Positions 1-5,687 of a DNA stretch of 9,690 nucleotides are shown piece by piece. The stretch lies in contig JALVJP010000071.1 in NCBI GenBank assembly GCA_027028225.1, forward strand, positions 1 through 9,690. Direction: 5' to 3'. Both the position numbers and the translations under genes were made by a program. Every line of letters begins with the position of its first letter. Position 1 is the stretch's first letter. Source of the stretch: Candidatus Parcubacteria bacterium. GTDB lineage: Bacteria; Patescibacteriota; Minisyncoccia; Phycocordibacterales; UBA1006. The notes under the pieces are model-generated. The model did not search any database. It saw nothing but the letters and a program-made list of their open reading frames with translations, and was not told where the DNA came from.

Positions 1-13
1 GAATAATAAGAAG

Positions 14-262
14 GTGGAGACGTGGGAGGAGGTGAAGACAAGGGTAAGAGCAGAAGAAAAAATCATCTCCAAGAAAACAGTCGAATACCAAACAATAAAT
101 TTGCTTGGTGCGACTGAAAAAGTTTATGTTCTATCCTTTACGGATAGAACATATGAGAACGTAACCAAAGATGATTTTTATCGTCTTAGGGTAGGTGACA
201 CTGTCCTCATTGAAAAGGACAGAGGTTATGTAAAAAAAATTTTTTTGAAAAAAAATAAATAA
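14..262 (+). CDS. Small hypothetical protein, 5' end uncertain
   Basis: I do not recognise this protein by name. The frame is open from the first bases of the window, so the GTG at 14 is only the first usable start and the gene may be longer upstream. The visible 82 residues are soluble and charged. They hold a beta-rich stretch in which a segment ending in FTDR is followed by V(T/S)KDDFYRLRVGD, a spacing that recalls small beta-barrel domains of the DUF2500 type (a 'VSxxxYxxLxxGDxG' core). That resemblance is weak and inferred. The protein ends in a lysine-rich tail (KKIFLKKNK). No signal peptide or membrane segment is visible in the part seen. It converges with yqeY and shares the terminator at 261-289, with which its stop codon overlaps. 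Confidence 0.6.
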   Translation: METWEEVKTRVRAEEKIISKKTVEYQTINLLGATEKVYVLSFTDRTYENVTKDDFYRLRVGDTVLIEKDRGYVKKIFLKKNK

Positions 263-289
263 AAGCCAACTCATTATGAGTTGGCTTTT
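261..289. terminator. Bidirectional intrinsic terminator, hypothetical gene / yqeY
   Basis: A perfect 14-base inverted repeat (261-274 with 276-289) has a GCCAACTC/GAGTTGGC core flanked by AAAA on the left and TTTT on the right. It therefore gives a hairpin plus U-tract on either strand. It overlaps the stop codon of the left gene and lies 4 bases beyond the stop of yqeY, so it serves both convergent transcripts. Confidence 0.9.
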
Positions 290-293
290 ATCT

Positions 294-749
294 CTACTTA
301 AGCAATTCGTCTACCACTTTCGTCACAAGAGAACCATCAGCTTTCCCTTTCAATTCTCCCATGAGCGCTCCCATAAGTTTTCCTTTTTCAGAAGCGTCAC
401 TTACTCCTAACTCCTCAATTTTCTTCTTTACCACTTCACGAATTTCTTCCTCGCTCATTTGATCAGGGAGGAATTGCTCAATAATAGCGAGTTCTGCTTT
501 TTCGTCTTCAGCGAGTTCCGGACGCCCTGCTCCTTCATACTGTGCGATTGCATCCTTTCTTCTCTTTGCCTCTCGCATGAGAACCTTCATTGCATCCTCA
601 TCAGAAATTGGTGTATCAGGTGCTTTCTTCTGCGCGACCACCTCGTTGGTAAACGCAGAGAGAAGTCCGCGGTAAGTGGTTAGTGCACTCATATTCTTTT
701 CACGCATTGCTTGCTTCATTGCGTCTTTTATCTGTTCTTGAATCGTCAT
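294..749 (-). CDS. yqeY: GatB/YqeY-domain protein
   Basis: A 151-residue protein covering the whole usual length of the free-standing YqeY family, whose fold is the tRNA-contacting tail domain of GatB (the Asp/Glu-tRNA amidotransferase B subunit). The exact job of free YqeY is not settled. Diagnostic features are the N-terminal helix 'MTIQEQIKDAMKQAMREK', the 'YRGLLSAFTNE' stretch near residue 26, the REAKRRKDAIAQYE helix (about 59-72), 'IIEQFLPDQMSEEEI' (about 89-103) and the C-terminal 'KGKLMGALMGELKGKADGSL' segment. All are typical of the family and intact. The ATG at 749 matches the family N-terminus. No Shine-Dalgarno sequence precedes it, and a possible promoter lies only 9 bases upstream. 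The gene is divergent from the ComEC-like gene and convergent with the small gene at the left edge. Confidence 0.93.
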   Translation of the reverse strand: MTIQEQIKDAMKQAMREKNMSALTTYRGLLSAFTNEVVAQKKAPDTPISDEDAMKVLMREAKRRKDAIAQYEGAGRPELAEDEKAELAIIEQFLPDQMSEEEIREVVKKKIEELGVSDASEKGKLMGALMGELKGKADGSLVTKVVDELLK

Positions 750-758
750 ATGTTGATT

Positions 759-786
759 AGTCTATAAGACTTTTTCATCATTGCAA
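759..786 (-). promoter_or_regulatory. Putative yqeY promoter
   Basis: Read on the minus strand there is a TTGCAA -35-like box (781-786), a 16-base spacer and a TAGACT -10-like box (759-764, 4 of 6 matches to consensus), ending 9 bases before the ATG. If used, the mRNA would have almost no 5' leader. The -10 is weak, so this is tentative. Confidence 0.4.
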
Positions 787-837
787 GTTTTCTCTCGTCG
801 ATATAGAAAGAAGGACATATATTTTCTCATCTGTTTG

Positions 838-846
838 TGTTACCAT
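838..846 (+). promoter_or_regulatory. Extended -10 promoter for the ComEC-like gene
   Basis: TGT-TACCAT is an extended -10 element that ends exactly 7 bases before the ATG at 854. No clear -35 box is seen, which is common for extended -10 promoters. The geometry puts the transcription start at or next to the A of the ATG, which implies a leaderless mRNA and fits the absence of a ribosome binding site. Confidence 0.5.
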
Positions 847-853
847 ATTTCCT

Positions 854-1735
854 ATGGAGAGGCTTATCTCTTACATACAAGAACATAAGCAAAGTATTCT
901 TGTCTTTGCAATTTTCACGATTTTTCTATCTTCCGTAATTTTTTTTACGAGAGAACTCACACAATCTCGTCGTGCAGAAATATTTTTCCTCAATGTGGGG
1001 CAGGGTGATGCCATTCTCATCCGAACTCCGCATGGGAGGAATATTCTCGTTGATGCGGGACCTGACGAAGGGGTAAGTGCAGAGCTTGACCGTGTGCTCC
1101 CTGCAGATGAGAGAGATATCGACCTCGCATTCGCAACACATCCAGATCTTGACCACGTAGCAGGGTTCCTCTCACTCCTCTCTACTCACCGCATAAAGAA
1201 GTTTGTCCACTCTGGACTTCTCGTAGGGGAACCAGAGTATGAGGAAATTGCGCGACGCCTCGCCGAAAAGAGAATCCCTGTATCTCAAGCACGAGCTGGT
1301 GATGTGTTTACGCTTGGTGATGGAATGACACTCACTATTCTCTCCCCGTTCCGTGTAGAAGAGGTAGAGGATGCGAATGAGGCATCTCTCGTTCTCCTTC
1401 TCTCGTATCGCGGAAGTCATGTTCTTCTCACAGGAGACGCACCACAATCAGTTGAGAATGAGCTTATTCATTTCTATGGAGATATGCTTCGTTCTTCCAT
1501 TCTTAAACTTGGACATCATGGATCGAAGACTTCTTCCTCCTCAGTTTTTCTTAAAACAGCTCAACCAGAATATGCGATTATCTCTGCTGGGTGTAGAAAC
1601 CGTTACAGACACCCTCACACAGAAGTACTCAATCGGCTCAGCTCACTTCGCATCCCTTATTTTGAAACCTGTTGGGACGATACACTTCATTTTGTATTCT
1701 CGGGAGGGAGATGGAATCATACACAAGGTAAGTAA
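854..1735 (+). CDS. Membrane-anchored ComEC/Rec2-type metallo-beta-lactamase-fold hydrolase
   Basis: This 293-residue protein has a short cytoplasmic N-terminus, one membrane span (about residues 14-32) and then a metallo-beta-lactamase domain of the ComEC/Rec2 C-terminal class. Visible landmarks are 'FLNVGQGDAILI' (45-56), 'ILVDAGP' (64-70), the metal motif HPDLDH (96-101), 'LLTGDAP' (191-197), 'LGHHGSKTSSS' (219-229) and 'RYRHPH' (250-255). All the usual metal ligands appear to be present. The large ComEC channel domain is absent, so this is a solo hydrolase anchored in the membrane. By family it should be a metal-dependent nuclease or phosphodiesterase acting outside the membrane. A role in degrading DNA during uptake is an inference. 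The single gene is flanked by its own promoter and a terminator that starts inside its last codons. Confidence 0.88.
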   Translation: MERLISYIQEHKQSILVFAIFTIFLSSVIFFTRELTQSRRAEIFFLNVGQGDAILIRTPHGRNILVDAGPDEGVSAELDRVLPADERDIDLAFATHPDLDHVAGFLSLLSTHRIKKFVHSGLLVGEPEYEEIARRLAEKRIPVSQARAGDVFTLGDGMTLTILSPFRVEEVEDANEASLVLLLSYRGSHVLLTGDAPQSVENELIHFYGDMLRSSILKLGHHGSKTSSSSVFLKTAQPEYAIISAGCRNRYRHPHTEVLNRLSSLRIPYFETCWDDTLHFVFSGGRWNHTQGK

Positions 1736-1766
1736 AAAGAGAGGTATTAGCTCTCTTTTTACTTAC
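1728..1766. terminator. Bidirectional terminator, ComEC-like gene / rpmB
   Basis: A perfect 16-base inverted repeat (1728-1743 with 1751-1766) with a 7-base loop. It has an A-tract on the left and a T-tract on the right, so it can terminate both strands. It overlaps the stop codon of the ComEC-like gene (1733-1735) and ends 2 bases before the stop of rpmB. Confidence 0.9.
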
Positions 1767-1768
1767 AC

Positions 1769-2014
1769 TTATTTAATAATTCCCGCGTCTTTGAGTGCGC
1801 GATATGCACCTTTCTTTTTGATCGTTCTCAATCCTCTTGCAGAAATTTTAAGGATGAATGTGGTATCGAGTTCTGGGACATATACGCGAACCTTTTGAAG
1901 GTTTGGGTAACGACGACGCTTTCCTGTTGGGTTAAACTCGGTTGCACGCGTTCTGTTTGAGTACCCTCCTCCTACACGGGATCGTTTTTTTGTTATCTGA
2001 CAAGTACGTGACAT
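1769..2014 (-). CDS. rpmB: Large ribosomal subunit protein bL28
   Basis: bL28 is a small protein of the large ribosomal subunit. This 81-residue form begins MSRTCQITKKRSRVGG, matching the family start 'MSRxCQxTGKRPxxG', and continues with 'RRRYPNLQKVRVYVPE' and 'LKISARGLRTIKKKG', which correspond to the usual 'FLPNLxxxR' and 'VSAKGLRxIxKxG' blocks. The frame is open to an ATG at 2062, but the extra 16 residues have no family counterpart, so I place the start at 2014. No zinc-type CxxC pair is present; Cys5 is the only cysteine near the N-terminus. No good ribosome binding site precedes the ATG. A TGC-TACATT extended -10 on the minus strand (2053-2061) would give a leader of about 30 bases. 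The gene stands alone and is convergent with the ComEC-like gene. Confidence 0.95.
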   Translation of the reverse strand: MSRTCQITKKRSRVGGGYSNRTRATEFNPTGKRRRYPNLQKVRVYVPELDTTFILKISARGLRTIKKKGAYRALKDAGIIK

Positions 2015-2052
2015 AGTATCTTTTATCTTTTTACTCTGAACAAGTGCTTTGT

Positions 2053-2061
2053 AATGTAGCA
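2053..2061 (-). promoter_or_regulatory. Possible rpmB extended -10 promoter
   Basis: On the minus strand TGC-TACATT matches an extended -10 (4 of 6 in the hexamer). It lies 38 bases before the rpmB start, so unlike its neighbours this transcript would have a leader. No clear -35 was found, and support is modest. Confidence 0.3.
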
Positions 2062-2113
2062 TACATCGCTTTTTTTACAAGTACCTAGCTTGAATTAGTA
2101 TTTAGGTTGTATA

Positions 2114-2138
2114 CACATCTATCAATCTTACCTATAAT
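2114..2138 (+). promoter_or_regulatory. Orphan promoter-like site
   Basis: A perfect TATAAT at 2133-2138 follows a TATACA-like -35 with about 17 bases between them. No coding start lies close downstream. Transcription would enter the palindromic repeat at 2243-2346 and the hairpin at 2346-2371. In AT-rich DNA this may be chance. Confidence 0.3.
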
Positions 2139-2242
2139 TATCCTAACTGTGTGAAATTCATAAGAAAGGGTGGCGTAAAAGTATCGCTTTCCTAAAAAGA
2201 AAAACTACTTTGCAATTTTCTGTTCTCCTTAATTTCCGCCGT

Positions 2243-2346
2243 GTCACCCCGGACTTGATCCGGGGTCCATAGGTAGTATCACCTTATTATACTTGTTTCC
2301 ATGTAGGGTGGGGATGTTCTGGATTCCGCATCAAGTGCGGAATGAC
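2243..2346. repeat. Two-armed palindromic interspersed repeat
   Basis: Left module 2243-2269 is GTCA, then a CCCCGGA/TCCGGGG hairpin with loop CTTGA, then TCCA. Right module 2320-2346 is TGGA, then a TTCCGCA/TGCGGAA hairpin with loop TCAAG, then TGAC. GTCA pairs with TGAC and TCCA with TGGA, so the element can fold into a cloverleaf or cruciform with two hairpin arms and a ~50 bp central spacer. GC-rich 'GTCA-palindrome-TCCA' modules of this style are known as dispersed repeats in many bacterial genomes. It stands out sharply from its AT-rich surroundings. It is non-coding in all frames as far as I can see. Confidence 0.8.
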
Positions 2347-2371
2347 CCCCACACAGAGTCTGTGTGGTGGT
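2346..2371. repeat. Hairpin adjoining the palindromic repeat
   Basis: CCACACAG/CTGTGTGG (2349-2356 with 2360-2367) forms an 8-base perfect stem with a 3-base loop, and it extends by ACC/GGT across one mismatch. It has no T-tract, so it is not a classical terminator. It directly abuts the two-armed repeat and may be part of the same element. Confidence 0.55.
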
Positions 2372-2532
2372 AACATTGTGATGATTTCATAAATAGAGAA
2401 GTAGTTTATTTACGAAAGGTTACTCTCAGTATCCCAACTGGAGTTTGTGTCAGAGAAGATAGGTACAGGAATGACGAAAAGGTTGTGCGGAAATGATAAA
2501 CATTGTATATGCTCTAGATGTTAATTCATCTA

Positions 2533-2560
2533 TTGATACTCTCCTTGCTTTCGTTATACT
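2533..2560 (+). promoter_or_regulatory. Strong promoter of the site-2 protease gene, leaderless
   Basis: TTGATA (2533-2538, 5 of 6) and TATACT (2555-2560, 5 of 6) are separated by 16 bases. The -10 ends 7 bases before the ATG at 2568, so transcription should begin at the start codon itself. This is the best promoter in the window and it decides the start: an earlier in-frame ATG at 2493 would lie upstream of the promoter. Confidence 0.75.
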
Positions 2561-2567
2561 CCAGCAT

Positions 2568-3161
2568 ATGGAAACACTTATTTTTATTGTCGTTCTTCTC
2601 TTTTCTGTGATTGCGCATGAATTGGCACATGGATATATGGCAGAAAAGCTTGGAGACCCAACCGCGCGTCTTGCTGGGCGTCTCACGATTAACCCGCTTG
2701 CACACCTTGATATGTTTGGATCGGTTATCCTTCCTTTTTTCCTTATTATCACACATGCACATTTCCTTGTAGGGTGGGCGAAACCAGTTCCCGTTAACCC
2801 GCAGAATTTTAGAAACAAAAAGTGGGGAGGCGCACTTGTCGCACTTGCGGGACCAGCTACGAATATCGTAATCGCAGTTGTATTTTCTCTCCTCTTTCAC
2901 CTCGTTTCAACAACTTCTTCGGTTGCACCAATATTCGTTGCGATTGTTGCTACAAACATTGCGCTTGCGGTATTTAACCTCATTCCAATTCCTCCACTCG
3001 ATGGACACCACATTTTGTTCGCACTTCTCGGACGTCATGCGTTAAAGGTAGGGTATTTTCTCCGCAAGTATTCACTCATCATCCTTATTATCTTTATTAT
3101 GTATGGATGGAAACTTGTGAGTCCGCTCGTCATCTCACTTGTGAATATTCTCCTTTCATAA
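2568..3161 (+). CDS. Site-2 protease family (M50) intramembrane metalloprotease
   Basis: A 197-residue, highly hydrophobic zinc protease that would cut within membrane-spanning helices. Landmarks are HELAH (17-21, the HExxH metal site and catalytic Glu) inside the first membrane helix, 'NPLAHLD' (42-48), 'GWAKPVPVNP' (69-78), 'GPATN' (95-99) and 'NLIPIPPLDGHH' (137-148), whose Asp145 is the third metal ligand. These are the hallmarks of the short, PDZ-free group often found as stand-alone proteins. About four to six membrane segments are visible. The start at 2568 fits the family N-terminus and the promoter. Substrates cannot be told from the sequence. The gene is monocistronic and ends 2 bases before a terminator shared with the phosphatase gene. 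Confidence 0.93.
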   Translation: METLIFIVVLLFSVIAHELAHGYMAEKLGDPTARLAGRLTINPLAHLDMFGSVILPFFLIITHAHFLVGWAKPVPVNPQNFRNKKWGGALVALAGPATNIVIAVVFSLLFHLVSTTSSVAPIFVAIVATNIALAVFNLIPIPPLDGHHILFALLGRHALKVGYFLRKYSLIILIIFIMYGWKLVSPLVISLVNILLS

Positions 3162-3162
3162 A

Positions 3163-3192
3163 AAAAGAGAGATTACAGGGTATCTCTCTTTT
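3163..3192. terminator. Bidirectional terminator, site-2 protease / phosphatase
   Basis: An 11-base perfect inverted repeat (3163-3173 with 3182-3192), AAAAGAGAGAT/ATCTCTCTTTT, with an 8-base loop. It can act on both strands. The stop codon of the minus-strand phosphatase (3173-3175) lies inside it. Confidence 0.85.
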
Positions 3193-3601
3193 CTAGTTCA
3201 AGAATTTTTCTTTTGATGTGTTCTTTAATCTCACGCGTTTTCTCTCTATTTTTCCCTTTAGGGTCTTCTGTTTCCCATACTTCGATATGTTTTGCTTTTT
3301 CGAGAAAATCTGGAAGTGGATCATTTTCGTCGATAGTGAGAATAATTCTTCTGAATTTCTCTAACATCTCTCTCGTCAATACCTTCCTCTTCTTTTTAGA
3401 AATATCGATACCTTCTTCTTTCATCACTGCAAGGACATGTTCTGTTTTAGGGAGTAAACTCTCAAGTGTTTGTTCTGGTCCGCTTAATTTTGTTCCCGCC
3501 GAAGAGGCAGTGTATTTTTTGCTATGTCTGTTGAGGAGTGCTTCAGCCATCTGGCTTCTTCCTACATTTCCTCTACACACAAAAAGGATTTTTTCTTTCA
3601 T
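3173..3601 (-). CDS. Low-molecular-weight phosphotyrosine phosphatase / ArsC-like protein
   Basis: This 142-residue protein begins MKEKILFVCRGNVGRSQMAE, giving the P-loop signature C-x5-R with Cys9 and Arg15, followed by the conserved SQMAEALL helix. The 'VWETEDPKG' segment (108-116) supplies the Asp-Pro loop expected to hold the general acid. The fold and length fit the LMW-PTP family, which removes phosphate from tyrosine; arsenate reductases share the fold. I see no arsenic-resistance neighbours, so phosphatase is the safer call, with the substrate unknown. An upstream in-frame ATG at 3619 would add six residues, but the start at 3601 fits the family and an extended -10 lies 8 bases before it. 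It is downstream of the MFS gene with a 34-base gap containing its own promoter. Confidence 0.87.
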   Translation of the reverse strand: MKEKILFVCRGNVGRSQMAEALLNRHSKKYTASSAGTKLSGPEQTLESLLPKTEHVLAVMKEEGIDISKKKRKVLTREMLEKFRRIILTIDENDPLPDFLEKAKHIEVWETEDPKGKNREKTREIKEHIKRKILELEKRDTL

Positions 3602-3609
3602 ATCGGAAG

Positions 3610-3618
3610 ATTGTAACA
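3610..3618 (-). promoter_or_regulatory. Extended -10 promoter of the phosphatase gene
   Basis: On the minus strand TGT-TACAAT (5 of 6 in the hexamer plus the TGn extension) ends 8 bases before the ATG at 3601. This implies a leaderless transcript. It also argues against the longer start at 3619, which would lie upstream of the -10. Confidence 0.6.
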
Positions 3619-3635
3619 TGAGGATGAAAATTTCT

Positions 3636-4781
3636 CTAATTTATATATCGATATCCAAGGATAAGTATCCCGGTAATGACAAAACTCACAATAAACGGGT
3701 GTGAACTGATAGAAAAAATGAGGATAAAGAACGGGATTGATACAATTCTTGCGAGGTTAAATACATTTTCTTTCACGATTGTAAATTCCAGGTAATTTGG
3801 AGATTTTTCTGCGAACTCATAAATTCGTGTGGCGAATGGAACTGCCACAGCTTTCTGTGTCATTGATTTAATACTATCGAATATGAGAAGTTGCTTCATA
3901 TTTATTGAGAATACCCTCAGTGTGTAGAATATTGCATACAGGTAGCTCGCAAGAGTGATTATTTTCTTCTTTTTGAAGTGATCGCTCATTTTTCCTACTG
4001 CGTAATATACGAGTATCGATATTCCGCTTGTGATTGAGACGACAAGACCAGTTTTCTCTAAACTATGCACGGTGCTTACGATAAAAATAGGCCAGAGAAC
4101 AAGGTCTATGATATGTTCAACCCCGTAAGAGAAGAAACTTATGAAAGTCTTATAACACTCCTTTTTCTTGAGGTAGGAGAAAGTTCTCTCTATGCTGAAT
4201 TCGATATCGCGAGAAATTTTCTCCATGTAAAAGAACGGAATTGATCCTATGAGAATAAATAATGAACTTACAATAAATACGAGAGAAAAATTCTCTTCGG
4301 CAATAACTCCACCTAGAAACGGAGCAATCATCCCTGCAAGCATCACGGTGATACTCAAAGTTGCGATTTCTCCTCCTCTCTTCTCATGATGAGATTTCTT
4401 CGTGAAGATACTATGGTAGCTCACATAAAAGAGAAAGTTTGTGATAGCGGTAAGAACGGGGACTATGAAAAAGATAGATGGATGTTCTTTTATGGTAATA
4501 AGGAGTAGATAAGAGGATAACTGGAAGGGTATTGAGAGGAGGATTCCAAACTTGAATCCAATTTTCTGCAAGAGCTTTCCTCCTATTGGAGAAAAGAGAA
4601 CAAAAGAGAGAGATTGAATGAAATAGTAGAAAAGAATCGAGGGTATCTCATATCCTGTGTAGTAGAGGTAGATAGGAATGTATATTCCTATAAGCCCAAG
4701 CCCTATTCTTCTTACAAATGCAGAGAGGTAGAAACCTCGCATCCCTCTCACATTAAAATAGGCGTGAATAATATCTCTCAT
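3636..4781 (-). CDS. Major facilitator superfamily transporter
   Basis: A 381-residue polytopic membrane protein with about 11-12 hydrophobic segments in two halves separated by a charged cytoplasmic loop (about 187-210). The MFS motif-A positions are recognisable between the second and third helices ('GGKLLQKIG', 67-75) and, in the second half, at 'GKMSDHFKKKK' (263-273). The substrate cannot be inferred. Motif A of the first half lacks the usual Asp, so it is a divergent member. The start lies 6 bases after the fmt stop, and an AGGA ribosome binding site 5 bases upstream of the ATG overlaps the end of fmt. This points to co-transcription with fmt, and it is the clearest Shine-Dalgarno sequence in front of any gene here. 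A functional link between fmt and this transporter is not evident. Confidence 0.85.
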   Translation of the reverse strand: MRDIIHAYFNVRGMRGFYLSAFVRRIGLGLIGIYIPIYLYYTGYEIPSILFYYFIQSLSFVLFSPIGGKLLQKIGFKFGILLSIPFQLSSYLLLITIKEHPSIFFIVPVLTAITNFLFYVSYHSIFTKKSHHEKRGGEIATLSITVMLAGMIAPFLGGVIAEENFSLVFIVSSLFILIGSIPFFYMEKISRDIEFSIERTFSYLKKKECYKTFISFFSYGVEHIIDLVLWPIFIVSTVHSLEKTGLVVSITSGISILVYYAVGKMSDHFKKKKIITLASYLYAIFYTLRVFSINMKQLLIFDSIKSMTQKAVAVPFATRIYEFAEKSPNYLEFTIVKENVFNLARIVSIPFFILIFSISSHPFIVSFVITGILILGYRYIN

Positions 4782-4787
4782 ATTTTC

Positions 4788-5615
4788 CTACTTAACATAT
4801 GACGAATAATCCATCTCTCTCTTTCCTTCTGGGATTACACGCTCAATGATAAATTGTCCGTTTTCAAAGCGTGCTTTTGTTACCTTAACACGCTTCCCTT
4901 CTTCATTGAAGAAGAATACTCCTGGCCAACCATAGTAGGCGCGATACTTCCTCCATCGTGTGGTGTCATCATCGCGAGTGATATCCCCGTCACTCTTCTG
5001 AATTTTTTTGCAGTAAGTTGTCTGAGATTCCTCTTGTTCTTGTTCAGTAATTTCTCCGTTGATGTAAGGTTCAATCGTTTCCGCGAGAAGTCTTCCGCCA
5101 TCATGTGCGAGGAATTCAAAGAGTTCTGGTTTCGTTATCTCGTCATTGAGTGGAACAAGACTCTGTGTGAGAATTGGTCCCGCATCCATTTTTAATACCA
5201 TCTTCATAATTGTCGATCCAGTAAATTCATCTCCGTTGAGGATTGCTGATTCAATTGGAGATGCTCCTCGATAGAGTGGGAGGAGGGAAGCGTGCACATT
5301 GAGAACTCCGTATTTTGGAATATCAAGGATTTCTTGTGAGAGAATGTATCCATAGGATGCGACAATGAAAAGGTCGTTTTTCTTTTCTTTTAACGTTTCT
5401 ATTGCTTCCTTTGGGTGTGATACTTGGAGAACAGGGATACCATTCTCTTCACCCCATACTTTCACTGGGGGAGGGGTGAGAATGTGTTTTCTCCCAACAG
5501 GTTTATCCGGTGCGGTTACAATGAGAGAGGGGATATACCCCGCATTTTTAAGCTCGCTGAGTACAATTCGCGCAAATTCTGGTGTTCCGAAAAAAGTAAA
5601 TTGTGGTCTTTTCAT
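4788..5615 (-). CDS. fmt: Methionyl-tRNA formyltransferase
   Basis: Transfers a formyl group from 10-formyl-tetrahydrofolate to methionyl initiator tRNA, in the cytoplasm. The N-terminal Rossmann-like domain shows 'FFGTPEFA' (8-15), 'VTAPDKPVGR' (33-42) and 'NVHASLLPLYRGASPI' (106-121). Catalytic Asn106 and His108 fall at the same numbers as in the E. coli enzyme, and so does Asp144 in 'MDAGP'. The C-terminal OB-like domain is short: the protein is 275 residues against about 315 in E. coli. The start is fixed by the family N-terminus and by a strong extended -10 that ends 7 bases before the ATG. It is the first gene of a left-running transcript with the MFS gene next. Formylation in this organism implies folate-dependent one-carbon units, whether made or scavenged. 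Confidence 0.95.
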   Translation of the reverse strand: MKRPQFTFFGTPEFARIVLSELKNAGYIPSLIVTAPDKPVGRKHILTPPPVKVWGEENGIPVLQVSHPKEAIETLKEKKNDLFIVASYGYILSQEILDIPKYGVLNVHASLLPLYRGASPIESAILNGDEFTGSTIMKMVLKMDAGPILTQSLVPLNDEITKPELFEFLAHDGGRLLAETIEPYINGEITEQEQEESQTTYCKKIQKSDGDITRDDDTTRWRKYRAYYGWPGVFFFNEEGKRVKVTKARFENGQFIIERVIPEGKREMDYSSYVK

Positions 5616-5622
5616 ACGCGTG

Positions 5623-5631
5623 AGTATAGCA
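5623..5631 (-). promoter_or_regulatory. Proximal fmt promoter, leaderless
   Basis: On the minus strand TGC-TATACT is an extended -10 (5 of 6 plus TGn) ending 7 bases before the fmt ATG. No strong -35 is seen. The predicted transcription start is at the start codon. Confidence 0.65.
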
Positions 5632-5665
5632 GAAAAGGAGGTGAGTGCGATACATTCTATCTATC

Positions 5666-5676
5666 ATTGTATAGCA
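5666..5676 (-). promoter_or_regulatory. Possible distal fmt promoter
   Basis: TGC-TATACAAT on the minus strand repeats the first eight bases (TGCTATAC) of the proximal promoter 45 bases further upstream. It could be a second extended -10 giving a leadered fmt transcript. Use is unproven. Confidence 0.35.
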
Positions 5677-5687
5677 TGTCGCTGTAG

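Larger units (their letters stand above)
2015..2567. other. Intergenic region between rpmB and the site-2 protease gene
   Basis: About 550 bases without a convincing gene. They hold the possible rpmB promoter, a consensus TATAAT box at 2133-2138, the palindromic repeat at 2243-2346, a second hairpin at 2346-2371 and the site-2 protease promoter at 2533-2560. The stretches 2140-2240 and 2375-2530 are AT-rich, and I see no conserved reading frame or RNA fold there. Confidence 0.7.

Noticed and set aside
1371..1898. Plus-strand 175-codon frame across the ComEC-like gene end and rpmB
   Set aside because: It overlaps two well-supported genes and a terminator and shows no domain; a shadow frame.
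2015..2062. Longer rpmB start at 2062 (16 extra residues)
   Set aside because: The added residues match nothing in bL28, and the family start MSRxCQ lies at 2014; the upstream ATG also overlaps a possible -10 box.
2493..2567. Longer site-2 protease start at ATG 2493
   Set aside because: It lies upstream of the strong TTGATA/TATACT promoter, and the extra 25 residues precede the normal family N-terminus.
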